From: Robiginitalea marina
GTDB taxonomy: Bacteria; Bacteroidota; Bacteroidia; Flavobacteriales; Flavobacteriaceae
Reading direction: 5' to 3'
NCBI RefSeq assembly: GCF_024006985.1
Contig: NZ_JAMXIB010000001.1
Location: forward strand, 248,001 to 312,000
Length of the DNA stretch: 64,000 bases
Under the pieces are notes generated by a model. That model worked only from the letters and a program-made list of their open reading frames with translations, made no database searches and had not been told where the DNA came from. Position numbers and translations under genes: made by a program. Below, piece by piece: positions 55,180 through 62,926 of the stretch. Position 1 is the stretch's first letter; each line of letters begins with the position of its first letter.

Positions 55180-55866
55180 CTAGAAATTCGGTGCAAGGAT
55201 ATTCCCTTTGTAGAAATTGTCGATAACAGAAACCACCTCTTCAGCAGTGTCCGCCAACTTCAGTAAATCGAGGTCATCAGGGTGGATATTCCCTGCCTCC
55301 AGCATGGTACCCCGGATCCAGTCCAACATCCCTTTCCAATAGTCCGAACCCACCAGGATAATGGGGAACGGTGCTATTTTTTTGGTCTGGATCAGGGTCA
55401 TGGCTTCAAAAAGTTCATCGAGGGTGCCAAATCCGCCGGGCAAAACCACAAACCCCTGTGCGTATTTGACGAACATGACCTTGCGGACGAAAAAATAGTC
55501 GAAGTCCATGCTTTTGTCTTTGTCGATGTAGGGGTTGTCGTTCTGTTCAAAAGGCAGATCGATATTCAGGCCCACCGAAGTACCCCCGGCCTGGTGCGCT
55601 CCCCGGTTCCCGGCTTCCATGATGCCCGGGCCACCCCCGGTGATGATACCGTAACCCGCTTCGGCGAGCTCCTGGCATATATTCATGGTTAATTGATAAT
55701 ACGGGTGTTCCGGCTTTGTGCGGGCCGACCCGAAAATACTTACGCAGGGGCCAATAGCACTCATTTTCTCGAAGCCATTTACGAATTCCCCCATGATCTT
55801 GAAAATGGCCCAGGAATCGTTGATCTTGATCTCGTTCCAGCCTTTTATTTTATGTTCTTTGCCCAT
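55180..55866 (-). CDS. TIGR00730 / LOG family Rossmann-fold protein
   Basis: A 228-residue protein with the two diagnostic motifs of the lysine-decarboxylase-like/LOG family: ITGGGPGIMEAGNRGA and PGGFGTLDELFEAMTLIQ. ISGSARTKPEHPYY-like SIFGSARTKPEHPYY precedes them. Characterised members are nucleoside 5'-monophosphate phosphoribohydrolases, including cytokinin-activating enzymes, and are not decarboxylases. Bacterial homologues probably act on modified AMP. It lies 47 bases downstream of uvrA and 3 bases before the M1-like gene. Confidence 0.9.
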   Translation of the reverse strand: MGKEHKIKGWNEIKINDSWAIFKIMGEFVNGFEKMSAIGPCVSIFGSARTKPEHPYYQLTMNICQELAEAGYGIITGGGPGIMEAGNRGAHQAGGTSVGLNIDLPFEQNDNPYIDKDKSMDFDYFFVRKVMFVKYAQGFVVLPGGFGTLDELFEAMTLIQTKKIAPFPIILVGSDYWKGMLDWIRGTMLEAGNIHPDDLDLLKLADTAEEVVSVIDNFYKGNILAPNF

Positions 55867-55913
55867 AGCTTACTTTAAACGGCCCACAGGCCAAAAAGGT
55901 ATTTTTTCGGAAA

Positions 55914-58772
55914 TCATTCCACTGTTAGTTCCCGTTCGGGAAGCAATTCTTTTTTCAAAAAACGCGCGGTATGGCTCCGGGGGTCCAGGGCCACTTCCTC
56001 CGGGGTACCCTGGCAGACGATTTGGCCCCCGCCGCGTCCCCCTTCATACCCGATGTCGATGATATAATCCACCATCTTGATTACATCCATATTGTGTTCG
56101 ATGACCAGTACGGTATTGCCCTTGTCGGCGAGTTTGTTCAGAACGTCCATCAGGACACGGATGTCCTCAAAATGCAGGCCAGTGGTGGGTTCATCGAGAA
56201 TGTAGAACGTGTTTCCGGTATCCCTTTTGGAAAGCTCCGCGGCCAGCTTCACCCGCTGGGCCTCCCCCCCTGAAAGGGTCGTGCTTTGCTGCCCGAGGGT
56301 GATGTATCCCAGCCCGACATCCTGTATGGTTTTCAGTTTGCGGTAGATCTTCGGGATATGTTCAAAAAACTCCACAGCTTCATCCACGTTCATCTCCAGC
56401 ACATCGGCAATGGATTTGCCCTTATACCTTATTTCCAGGGTTTCCCTGTTAAACCGTTTTCCCTGGCAGGTCTCGCACTCCACGTAAACATCCGGAAGGA
56501 AATTCATCTCGATCACCCTGAGGCCGCCCCCCTGGCAGGTCTCGCAGCGCCCCCCCTTGACGTTGAAACTAAATCGCCCAGGCTTGTAACCCCGGATAGA
56601 GGCTTCGGTGGTCTTGGTAAACAGCGAGCGGATTTCGCCAAAAACCCCGGTATACGTGGCCGGGTTGGACCGCGGCGTCCGTCCTATAGGGGCCTGGTTG
56701 ATGTCAATGACTTTATCGATATGCTCCAGGCCTTCGATCCCCTCATAGGGTTTGGGTTTTTTCACCCCATTGAAGTAATGGGCATTCATGATCGGGTAGA
56801 GGGTTTCATTGATCAGGGTCGACTTCCCGCTCCCGGATACCCCCGTAACCCCGATCATTTTCCCCAGGGGAAAAACGGCGGTTACATTTTTGAGGTTATG
56901 CCCGGTACATCCCCGAAGCACCAATTCCTTTCCATTCCCCTTGCGGCGTTTCTGAGGGACTTCCATGCTTTTGCGGCCGCTCAGGTAATCGGCCGTTAGC
57001 GTATTGTGGTGGATGAGTTCTTCAGGGGGGCCTTGCGATATGATTTCCCCTCCGTGTTTCCCCGCCCTTGGACCAATGTCGATGACATAATCGGCCTCCT
57101 CGATCATATCCCGGTCGTGTTCTACCACGATAACGGAGTTGCCGAGGTCCCTCAGGGCCTTGAGCGATTCGATCAGGCGGTGGTTGTCGCGCTGGTGAAG
57201 CCCGATGCTGGGTTCATCGAGGATGTACAGGACTCCGACCAGTTGCGACCCGATCTGGGTTGCCAGGCGGATCCGCTGGGCCTCGCCCCCGGATAGCGTC
57301 TTGGATCCCCGATCGAGCGACAGGTACTCCAGGCCGACATCGAGCAGAAACTGGAGCCGGGTATTGATTTCTTTGAGGATTTCATCCGCAATGGTTTTCC
57401 GGTCCCCTTTCAGCTGGGCTGGGAGCTCCCTGAAAAACGCGGCGAGTTCCCCGATATCCATGGCCGCCAGTTCAGCGATATTCCTGCCGTTGACCCTGAA
57501 AAAAAGCGCCTCCCTTTTCAGGCGGCTTCCCTGGCAGGATGGGCACTTTACCTTGTCCATATATTCTTTTGCCCATCGCTTGATGTTGGCTGAGTCGCTT
57601 TCCTGGAACTGGTGTTTCAAAAAGGAGGCAATGCCCTCGTAGTCTATGCGATACTGCCTGCGGACACCCAGGGTTTTGGAATCCACTTCGAAGCGTTCAT
57701 CCCCGCCATCCAGGATTACGTTCAGGGCTTCTTCCCCGATTTGTGAAATGGGGTCGTCGAGGTCGAACCCATAGCGGATGCCGATGGTTTCCAGTTGGCG
57801 GAAGGCCCAGGATTTCTTGAACTCCCCAAGGGGCGCAATTCCCCCTGCCCGTATTGATTTTTCAGGATCGGGAATAATTTTGCCGCGGTTTACCTGATAG
57901 ATATGCCCAAGTCCATTGCACTCCGGGCACATTCCCTTGGGGGAGTTGAAGGAAAACGAATTAGGCTCGGGTACCGGATAGGATATCCCGGTGGTAGGGC
58001 ACATGAGGTCACGGCTGAAATACCTGGGGGTATCGGACCCTTCTTCCAGTACCATAAGTACATCTTCCCCTGTATACATGGCGGTGCGGATACTTTCATC
58101 CAGCCTTTTCAGGGTGTCTTCCCCGGAACCCACTTTCATCCTGTCGATAACGACCTCTATGTCGTGGGTCCGGTACCGGTCCACCTTCATTCCCCTTTCC
58201 AGGTCGCGGATCTCGCCGTCTACCCGCACCTTAACAAAACCCTGTTTGACAATTTGCTCAAAAAGCTCCCTGTAGTGCCCTTTCCTTGATTTAATTACGG
58301 GGGCCAGCAGGTTTATCCGCTGATCCAAATACTGCTCAGCGATCAGGTCCCGGATTTGCTGGTCGGTATAGCTTACCATTTGTTCGCCCGTGTTATAGCT
58401 ATAGGCGTCTGAGGCCCGTGCATAAAGCAGGCGCAGGAAATCGTATACTTCCGTTATGGTGCCTACCGTGGAACGGGGCGAACGGGAGGTGGTTTTTTGC
58501 TCGATGGCGATCACCGGGGACAGCCCGTCGATCTTATCCACATCGGGCCGTTCCAGGCTGCCCAGGAATTGCCTGACATAGGCGGAAAAGGTCTCAATAT
58601 AGCGGCGCTGGCCTTCTGCATACAAGGTGTCGAAGGCAAGGGAAGACTTCCCGCTGCCGGAAAGACCGGTGATTACCACCAGTTTTTCCCTGGGGATATT
58701 CACATCTATATTCCTGAGGTTGTGGACCCGGGCGCCCTGTACTTCTATACAATGTCCTTTAGCGTGTTCCAT
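55914..58772 (-). CDS. uvrA: excinuclease ABC subunit A
   Basis: A 952-residue DNA damage sensor of nucleotide excision repair. It has two ABC ATPase modules: Walker A GLSGSGKSSLAF near residue 36 and GVSGSGKSTLIN in the C-terminal half, and signature motifs LSGGEAQRIRLA and LSGGEAQRVKLA. The zinc modules are seen in MCPECNGLGHIY, KCPSCQGSRLKRE, and CETCQGGGLRV...CETCQGKRFN. The length is normal. A minus-strand -7-like box (TAATTTCG, 58788-58795) precedes the ATG. It is followed by the LOG-family and M1-like genes in an operon. Confidence 0.97.
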   Translation of the reverse strand: MEHAKGHCIEVQGARVHNLRNIDVNIPREKLVVITGLSGSGKSSLAFDTLYAEGQRRYIETFSAYVRQFLGSLERPDVDKIDGLSPVIAIEQKTTSRSPRSTVGTITEVYDFLRLLYARASDAYSYNTGEQMVSYTDQQIRDLIAEQYLDQRINLLAPVIKSRKGHYRELFEQIVKQGFVKVRVDGEIRDLERGMKVDRYRTHDIEVVIDRMKVGSGEDTLKRLDESIRTAMYTGEDVLMVLEEGSDTPRYFSRDLMCPTTGISYPVPEPNSFSFNSPKGMCPECNGLGHIYQVNRGKIIPDPEKSIRAGGIAPLGEFKKSWAFRQLETIGIRYGFDLDDPISQIGEEALNVILDGGDERFEVDSKTLGVRRQYRIDYEGIASFLKHQFQESDSANIKRWAKEYMDKVKCPSCQGSRLKREALFFRVNGRNIAELAAMDIGELAAFFRELPAQLKGDRKTIADEILKEINTRLQFLLDVGLEYLSLDRGSKTLSGGEAQRIRLATQIGSQLVGVLYILDEPSIGLHQRDNHRLIESLKALRDLGNSVIVVEHDRDMIEEADYVIDIGPRAGKHGGEIISQGPPEELIHHNTLTADYLSGRKSMEVPQKRRKGNGKELVLRGCTGHNLKNVTAVFPLGKMIGVTGVSGSGKSTLINETLYPIMNAHYFNGVKKPKPYEGIEGLEHIDKVIDINQAPIGRTPRSNPATYTGVFGEIRSLFTKTTEASIRGYKPGRFSFNVKGGRCETCQGGGLRVIEMNFLPDVYVECETCQGKRFNRETLEIRYKGKSIADVLEMNVDEAVEFFEHIPKIYRKLKTIQDVGLGYITLGQQSTTLSGGEAQRVKLAAELSKRDTGNTFYILDEPTTGLHFEDIRVLMDVLNKLADKGNTVLVIEHNMDVIKMVDYIIDIGYEGGRGGGQIVCQGTPEEVALDPRSHTARFLKKELLPERELTVE

Positions 58773-58787
58773 ACATACGGCAAGTTG

Positions 58788-58795
58788 CGAAATTA
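58788..58795 (-). promoter_or_regulatory. candidate -7 box of uvrA
   Basis: Minus-strand TAATTTCG, one base from TAnnTTTG, 15 bases before the uvrA ATG. No LexA-like palindrome of the type found at 60205-60280 is visible here. Confidence 0.35.
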
Positions 58796-58838
58796 CTATT
58801 TTGGGCTGTAAAAGCGAAGCAGCCCACAGCTTAGTTGG

Positions 58839-58846
58839 TATATTTG
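58839..58846 (+). promoter_or_regulatory. -7 box of the hypothetical gene at 58887
   Basis: TATATTTG, a perfect TAnnTTTG, 40 bases before the ATG at 58887 and 22 bases before the alternative GTG at 58869. Confidence 0.45.
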
Positions 58847-58886
58847 ATGCCCTGGCCTAAATTTACCCGTGAAATCAACATTTATC

Positions 58887-59417
58887 ATGAAATTACTAGG
58901 AATTGGATCCCGAATAGCACATCCCGATTATGGCAAAGGGGTGGTAATCAATGTCAGCTCCTCTATGTACTGGGTTTCCTTCCTCGACTCCGGGGTGGAA
59001 ACCATTGACCTGGATGCCGAATTCGAAGTCATTGAAGCCCTGGAGGATGAAGTGGATACCATTAGTTTTTCCGAGGTGGAAACCACCCTCATCCGTATTT
59101 TGAGGAAATGGAGCGATGTGACCACCCTGGTTCCCATTGCTGATAAATGGAAAGGGGGAACCCTCCTAATACAGTCTGCGGACCCGGGCCTGGCCCCAAA
59201 GGAAATCCCCATCGACACCTTTTTCCATAAAATTGTTATGGTCAGGGACCGGCTCCGGGTGATGGAACAAAAAATCAATGCCAGCCCGGTACTGGACGAC
59301 CAGGATAAAGTAGACCTCCAGCAATACATAACCCGAATCTACGGGAGCCTTACCACTTTCAATATCCTTTTCAAGAATAAGAGCGATCAATTCGTGGGCG
59401 AGAAATCAAAGTCCTGA
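58887..59417 (+). CDS. conserved hypothetical protein with N-terminal Tudor/KOW-like module
   Basis: A ~176-residue soluble protein that I do not recognise. The first 50 residues read GIGSRIAHPDYGKGVVINV and then a strand pair YWVSFLDSGVETIDLDAEFEVIE, a small beta-barrel pattern (G-x-x-V/I-x-H-x-x-F/Y-G-x-G-x-V) also seen at the C-terminus of the PcrA-like helicase in this window and in CarD-type domains. The remaining ~120 residues are mainly helical and charged (ETTLIRILRKWSDVTTLVPIADKWKG). It lies between uvrA and the TIGR03915-like gene but is not part of either transcript. An alternative GTG start at 58869 adds six residues. Confidence 0.6.
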   Translation: MKLLGIGSRIAHPDYGKGVVINVSSSMYWVSFLDSGVETIDLDAEFEVIEALEDEVDTISFSEVETTLIRILRKWSDVTTLVPIADKWKGGTLLIQSADPGLAPKEIPIDTFFHKIVMVRDRLRVMEQKINASPVLDDQDKVDLQQYITRIYGSLTTFNILFKNKSDQFVGEKSKS

Positions 59418-59431
59418 CCATTTAGAACACG

Positions 59432-60196
59432 CTAAACCGCTTCCTGATACGCCCTGTGTGGTTTCTCCGGGTGGGGGGAAGAATACCCGTCCCGCTCCAT
59501 GGGGAAGCTGGCCTCCCGGCCCGGAAATCCAGGGGTTAGGTGCTCCCCGGAGTACCCTGGGAACGGATGCATTTCCCGAACCATGGACCGGACCGCAGCC
59601 GGGCAATGAACAAGCCTTTCCAGGAACAGGGGGGAGCCTTCCTGTGCCCAAAGGACCCTGTCCCTCCTTCGATCATAGACCATCCAGGAATTGCCCCTGA
59701 ACCGGTATCGCAATTGACGTGAAAGTAGGGGGAGTACATTGTGTTCAGGCGCAATAACCCCTGCAAAAACCCCTTCTTTAGGGTTTTGGAAGCTCAGGGA
59801 GGTCTCCAACCGGCGCCTTTCACAGGCCACCTGTCCCGCCCACCGCGCCAGGGTTGCCGGCGGATCAGCATTCCCGATAGTCCATTTTTCCGTATAACGC
59901 CCGAGGACCTGCCTGATGAAAGTCAGTAATTTCCTCTCAACCCCCTCCCGCTCGCTGAGGAATGAAAAATAGACCAGCCTTTGGAAGGCCGTCCCTTTTT
60001 TACCGAGGGAATGCCACAGGTCCATGGCAGCGACCCTGTCGGTTCGTATCCGACGCTCATTCTGAAAAAGGCCTTCCGGACCTCCGGTTGTTTTCCGGAG
60101 TTCCACCAGGCCCTCAGGTTGGGCCAGGGCACTACTGCAGGCAGTTAAAAACCCTTCGAAACTTTCATCGTAATAGAAAAGTGCAGGTTGTTCCAT
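59432..60196 (-). CDS. TIGR03915/DUF4130-like putative DNA-repair protein
   Basis: A 254-residue protein that matches the TIGR03915 family: FYYDESFEGFLTACSSAL at the start, SFLSEREGVERKLLTFIRQVL, LARWAGQVACERRRLETSLSFQ, EGVFAGVIAPEHNVLPLLSRQL, RFRGNSWMVYDRRRDR. The DUF4130 domain covers the second half. Family members are usually encoded next to a radical-SAM protein (TIGR03916) and are predicted to act in DNA repair, but no such partner is adjacent here. The last ~60 residues are Pro/Gly-rich and do not show the conserved R-N and M-P-x-R-W segment I expect, so the C-terminus may be diverged. I chose the ATG at 60196, right next to a -7 box and an operator array. Confidence 0.78.
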   Translation of the reverse strand: MEQPALFYYDESFEGFLTACSSALAQPEGLVELRKTTGGPEGLFQNERRIRTDRVAAMDLWHSLGKKGTAFQRLVYFSFLSEREGVERKLLTFIRQVLGRYTEKWTIGNADPPATLARWAGQVACERRRLETSLSFQNPKEGVFAGVIAPEHNVLPLLSRQLRYRFRGNSWMVYDRRRDRVLWAQEGSPLFLERLVHCPAAVRSMVREMHPFPGYSGEHLTPGFPGREASFPMERDGYSSPHPEKPHRAYQEAV

Positions 60197-60204
60197 GTTG
60201 ATGC

Positions 60205-60280
60205 ATTTGGATATACGCCAAATATATGGATATATTCCAATATATGGAAATATTCCATTTTTATTTTGGATATATTCCAT
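60205..60280. promoter_or_regulatory. four-copy palindromic operator array between the repair gene and the S24 repressor
   Basis: Four related palindromes with TTGG/TGGA...TCCA/CCAA arms are present: 60205-60223 (ATTTGG-N7-CCAAAT), 60227-60239 (TGGATATATTCCA), 60244-60258 (ATGGAAATATTCCAT, a perfect 6-bp inverted repeat) and 60267-60279 (TGGATATATTCCA). Their centres lie at 60214, 60233, 60251 and 60273, about 18-22 bases apart, or roughly two helical turns. They overlap the predicted promoters of both flanking genes. This is probably the binding array of the repressor encoded at 60336. Confidence 0.8.
60219..60226 (-). promoter_or_regulatory. -7 box of the TIGR03915-like gene
   Basis: Minus-strand TATATTTG, a perfect TAnnTTTG, 22 bases before the ATG at 60196. 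It overlaps operator copy 1, so repressor binding there should block transcription. Confidence 0.5.
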
Positions 60281-60294
60281 ATTTCTTATCTTTG
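60265..60294 (+). promoter_or_regulatory. promoter of the S24 repressor gene (-33 and -7)
   Basis: TTTG at 60265-60268 and TATCTTTG at 60287-60294 are separated by 18 bases, the best full promoter match in the window. Operator copy 4 (60267-60279) lies between the two boxes, which implies autorepression. The start codon follows 41 bases later. Confidence 0.7.
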
Positions 60295-60335
60295 AAATCA
60301 ATGTGGGGGCCAAGCCCCCTGGAAACCCACTCGGA

Positions 60336-61094
60336 ATGGAAAGCGAACTAACCCTTAAGCGTTTTACGGAAGTAAGGCGGGAACTCGGCTATACACAGGC
60401 TGAATTTGCCGCTATCCTGGGCATCCCTAGCACTACTGCCGATATTGAAAGGGGGAGGACCCGTTTGTCCGGAAAAGTGGTAGCCGAAATGCTCCGGCAA
60501 TTCAAGGTCAACCCCCTGTGGTTGTTCGGGGAAAGCAAGGTACGGCACCTCGATCCATCTTCGGTGAGCGTGATGCCCCGCGTAGTCACGGTAAGCAATG
60601 CCGAACAGGAAAACATTGTGCTGGTTAACGCAAAAGCGGCGGCAGGTTACCCGCAACATCTTCACGATACCAGTTGGTACCGGCAATTGCCCGCGTTTGA
60701 TTTGCCCCTTCCCCAATTCCGAAATGCTTCATACCGCGGGTTTCAGGTCGAAGGCGACAGTATGCTCCCTAACCTTGTCCCCGGAGACTGGGTACTGGCG
60801 AGGGCTGTGGATAACTGGGAAGATATCAGCCCTAACCGGATGTACGTGGTGGTGTTGCAGGATGCTGTGGTAGTTAAGAAGATTGAAAAGCTTCCCGGAA
60901 AAGAGCGGTTGCGCCTGATTTCCCTGAATGAATCCTACCCCCCCTATGAAGTGGAAGCCGCACAAATACAGGAAGTGTGGCTCGTAAGCAGCAAGATTAC
61001 CTTTGGTATGGATGCGACCACTGAAAAAGGCCTGCTAAGGGAACTGCGCCAGTCGATGGAGGAGTTGAAAGAAAAACTGGGCACGGCAAAATAA
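60336..61094 (+). CDS. XRE-family repressor with LexA/S24 peptidase domain
   Basis: A 252-residue transcription regulator. An N-terminal Xre/Cro-type helix-turn-helix lies around residues 19-40 (YTQAEFAAILGIPSTTADIERG). The C-terminal half is an S24 (LexA/UmuD/CI-type) self-cleavage domain: the putative scissile bond is Ala103-Gly104 in AAAGYP, the nucleophile is Ser142 in EGDSMLPNLVPGD, and the general base is Lys181 (or 182) in DAVVVKKIE. Distances agree with autoproteolytic LexA. It should repress its own gene and the divergent repair gene through the four operators, and be inactivated by RecA filaments. The frame runs further upstream to 60195, but the -7 box and operators fix the start at 60336. 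Confidence 0.9.
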   Translation: MESELTLKRFTEVRRELGYTQAEFAAILGIPSTTADIERGRTRLSGKVVAEMLRQFKVNPLWLFGESKVRHLDPSSVSVMPRVVTVSNAEQENIVLVNAKAAAGYPQHLHDTSWYRQLPAFDLPLPQFRNASYRGFQVEGDSMLPNLVPGDWVLARAVDNWEDISPNRMYVVVLQDAVVVKKIEKLPGKERLRLISLNESYPPYEVEAAQIQEVWLVSSKITFGMDATTEKGLLRELRQSMEELKEKLGTAK

Positions 61095-61201
61095 GTATCG
61101 CGGCAGCACCTTTTACCCCTGAAATGCATCCCCGAACGCCCTCCCGGAAGTACCACCCCGCGGACGGTACCTGGCAGGTTGGAAGCCCGCCCTGGTTGCG
61201 G

Positions 61202-62926
61202 TCAATACCCCACTGCGGTATCGTCCCCCCGGGGGTCAGCCCCCCCTTCAAGTTTTCCGCCGGACAGGACGCGGATGGCATCCACCTTTCCAATAATTGG
61301 GGTCCGCCCTTCAAAAATCTGGTACCCGCGTTGCCGGAGGCTATCTTTAAGGTTTTCCGAAAACCCTTCCGATTCAAAAGTGATCTGGTCAGGAAGCCAT
61401 TGGTGGTGGAATCGCGGGGCATTTACCGCTTCCTGCATCGAAAGCCCGAATTCATAAGCATTCAGGATGGTTTGTGTTACCGCGGTGATAATGGTCGATC
61501 CGCCCGGGGTCCCCACCACCATCCAAAGCTTTCCATCCCGTTCCACGATAGTCGGGGTCATGCTGCTGAGCATGCGTTTTTCCGGGGCAATACTGTTGGC
61601 CTCAGCCCCGATCAGGCCAAACATGTTTGGAGTGCCCGGCTTTGAGCTGAAATCGTCCATTTCATTGTTCAGGAAAAAGCCCAGCTCATCGCAATAGAGC
61701 TTGGACCCATAGGCCCCGTTCAGGGTTGTCGTAACCGAAACTGCGTTTCCTTCCTGATCCACGATAGAATAATGGGTGGTTTCATCACTTTCAAAGACGG
61801 CTACTTCCCCGTGTGAGACTTCCGAGGACGGGGTGGCCTTTTCAAATGAAAACCCTTCCATGCGCTCCTGAAGATAGCCCTCATCCAAAAGGGTTTCCAG
61901 GGGGATGGCCACAAAATCAGGGTCTCCGAGAAAATAGTTTCGGTCCGCATAAGCCCGTCTGGCGGCCTCTGTAAAAAGTTGTATGGTGCGTGCGGAATTA
62001 TGGCCGAAATCAGCCACCTCATAGGGTTCCATCATCTTGAGGATCTGGTTCATCGTGACGCCACCGGAACTGGGGGGGCTCATGGAGATGATCCGAAGGT
62101 CCTTATAGGTAAATACTATCGGCTCCCTCCATTTGGCTTCATAGCGCGCCAGGTCCTCCTCCGTAACATAACCGCCTTTTTCCTGAATGAACCGGGCCAG
62201 GACCTTTGCTGTTTGGCCTTTATAAAACTCATCCCTGCCGTGCTGTACAATCCGTCTAAGGGTGGCTCCCAAAGCTGGATATCTTAAAGTATCACCTGGT
62301 ATACATTGATTGTAAAATAGGGTGTTATCCCCATTTACTTCAAGTATTTGTTCGCGATAACTTTCAAGGCGCGCCGCCTGTTTCGGGGTCACTTCCACCC
62401 CTTGTTCCACCAGGGCAATGACCGGCTCAATGATCGCTTCAATGGGCAGGCGGCCAAATCGCTCGTGGACTGCGAAAACGCCCGCAATCGTACCGGGAAC
62501 CCCTACGGCTGTGGCCCCCTTGGTACTCATGCCGGGGATCACGTTGCCCAGGGAATCGAGGTACATGTCTTTATGGGCGCTCAGGGGGGCCTTTTCGCGG
62601 TAGTCGAGGCCACCGATTTCACCGTCACTTTTGCGATAGACCATAAAACCTCCCCCGCCAAGGTTTCCTGCAAACGGATAAGCCGCTGCCAGGGCCAGTT
62701 CGGTACCCACCATGGCATCGAAGGCATTTCCGCCCATCTTCAAAATAGCCACCCCGATTTCAGAAGCTTCCCTGCGGGCTGAGACCACCATGGCATGATC
62801 GGCAACCAACCCGGTGGGAGGTGCAGGAGGTTCCCCGCAATGGGTGAGCACAAGCGACAAGACACCCGCCAGGAGGCGGGTAAGGGCCTTTCGGACCCAT
62901 CGGGACACGAGCATGGTTGGATTCAA
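61202..62926 (-). CDS. ggt: gamma-glutamyltransferase, lipoprotein-like signal
   Basis: A 574-residue Ntn-hydrolase that splits glutathione and other gamma-glutamyl compounds outside the cytoplasm. The proposed nucleophile is Thr383 in DETTHYSIVD, where autocleavage before Thr383 gives large and small subunits. Other motifs are GGNAFDAMVGTELALA, GNLGGGGFMVYRK, and the small-subunit MSSMTPTIVERDGKLWMVVGTPGGSTI. The N-terminus LLAGVLSLVLTHCGEPP looks like a lipoprotein signal, so the enzyme may be anchored. Its ATG overlaps the stop of acpH upstream (ATGA), which indicates coupling. Confidence 0.94.
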   Translation of the reverse strand: MNPTMLVSRWVRKALTRLLAGVLSLVLTHCGEPPAPPTGLVADHAMVVSARREASEIGVAILKMGGNAFDAMVGTELALAAAYPFAGNLGGGGFMVYRKSDGEIGGLDYREKAPLSAHKDMYLDSLGNVIPGMSTKGATAVGVPGTIAGVFAVHERFGRLPIEAIIEPVIALVEQGVEVTPKQAARLESYREQILEVNGDNTLFYNQCIPGDTLRYPALGATLRRIVQHGRDEFYKGQTAKVLARFIQEKGGYVTEEDLARYEAKWREPIVFTYKDLRIISMSPPSSGGVTMNQILKMMEPYEVADFGHNSARTIQLFTEAARRAYADRNYFLGDPDFVAIPLETLLDEGYLQERMEGFSFEKATPSSEVSHGEVAVFESDETTHYSIVDQEGNAVSVTTTLNGAYGSKLYCDELGFFLNNEMDDFSSKPGTPNMFGLIGAEANSIAPEKRMLSSMTPTIVERDGKLWMVVGTPGGSTIITAVTQTILNAYEFGLSMQEAVNAPRFHHQWLPDQITFESEGFSENLKDSLRQRGYQIFEGRTPIIGKVDAIRVLSGGKLEGGADPRGDDTAVGY

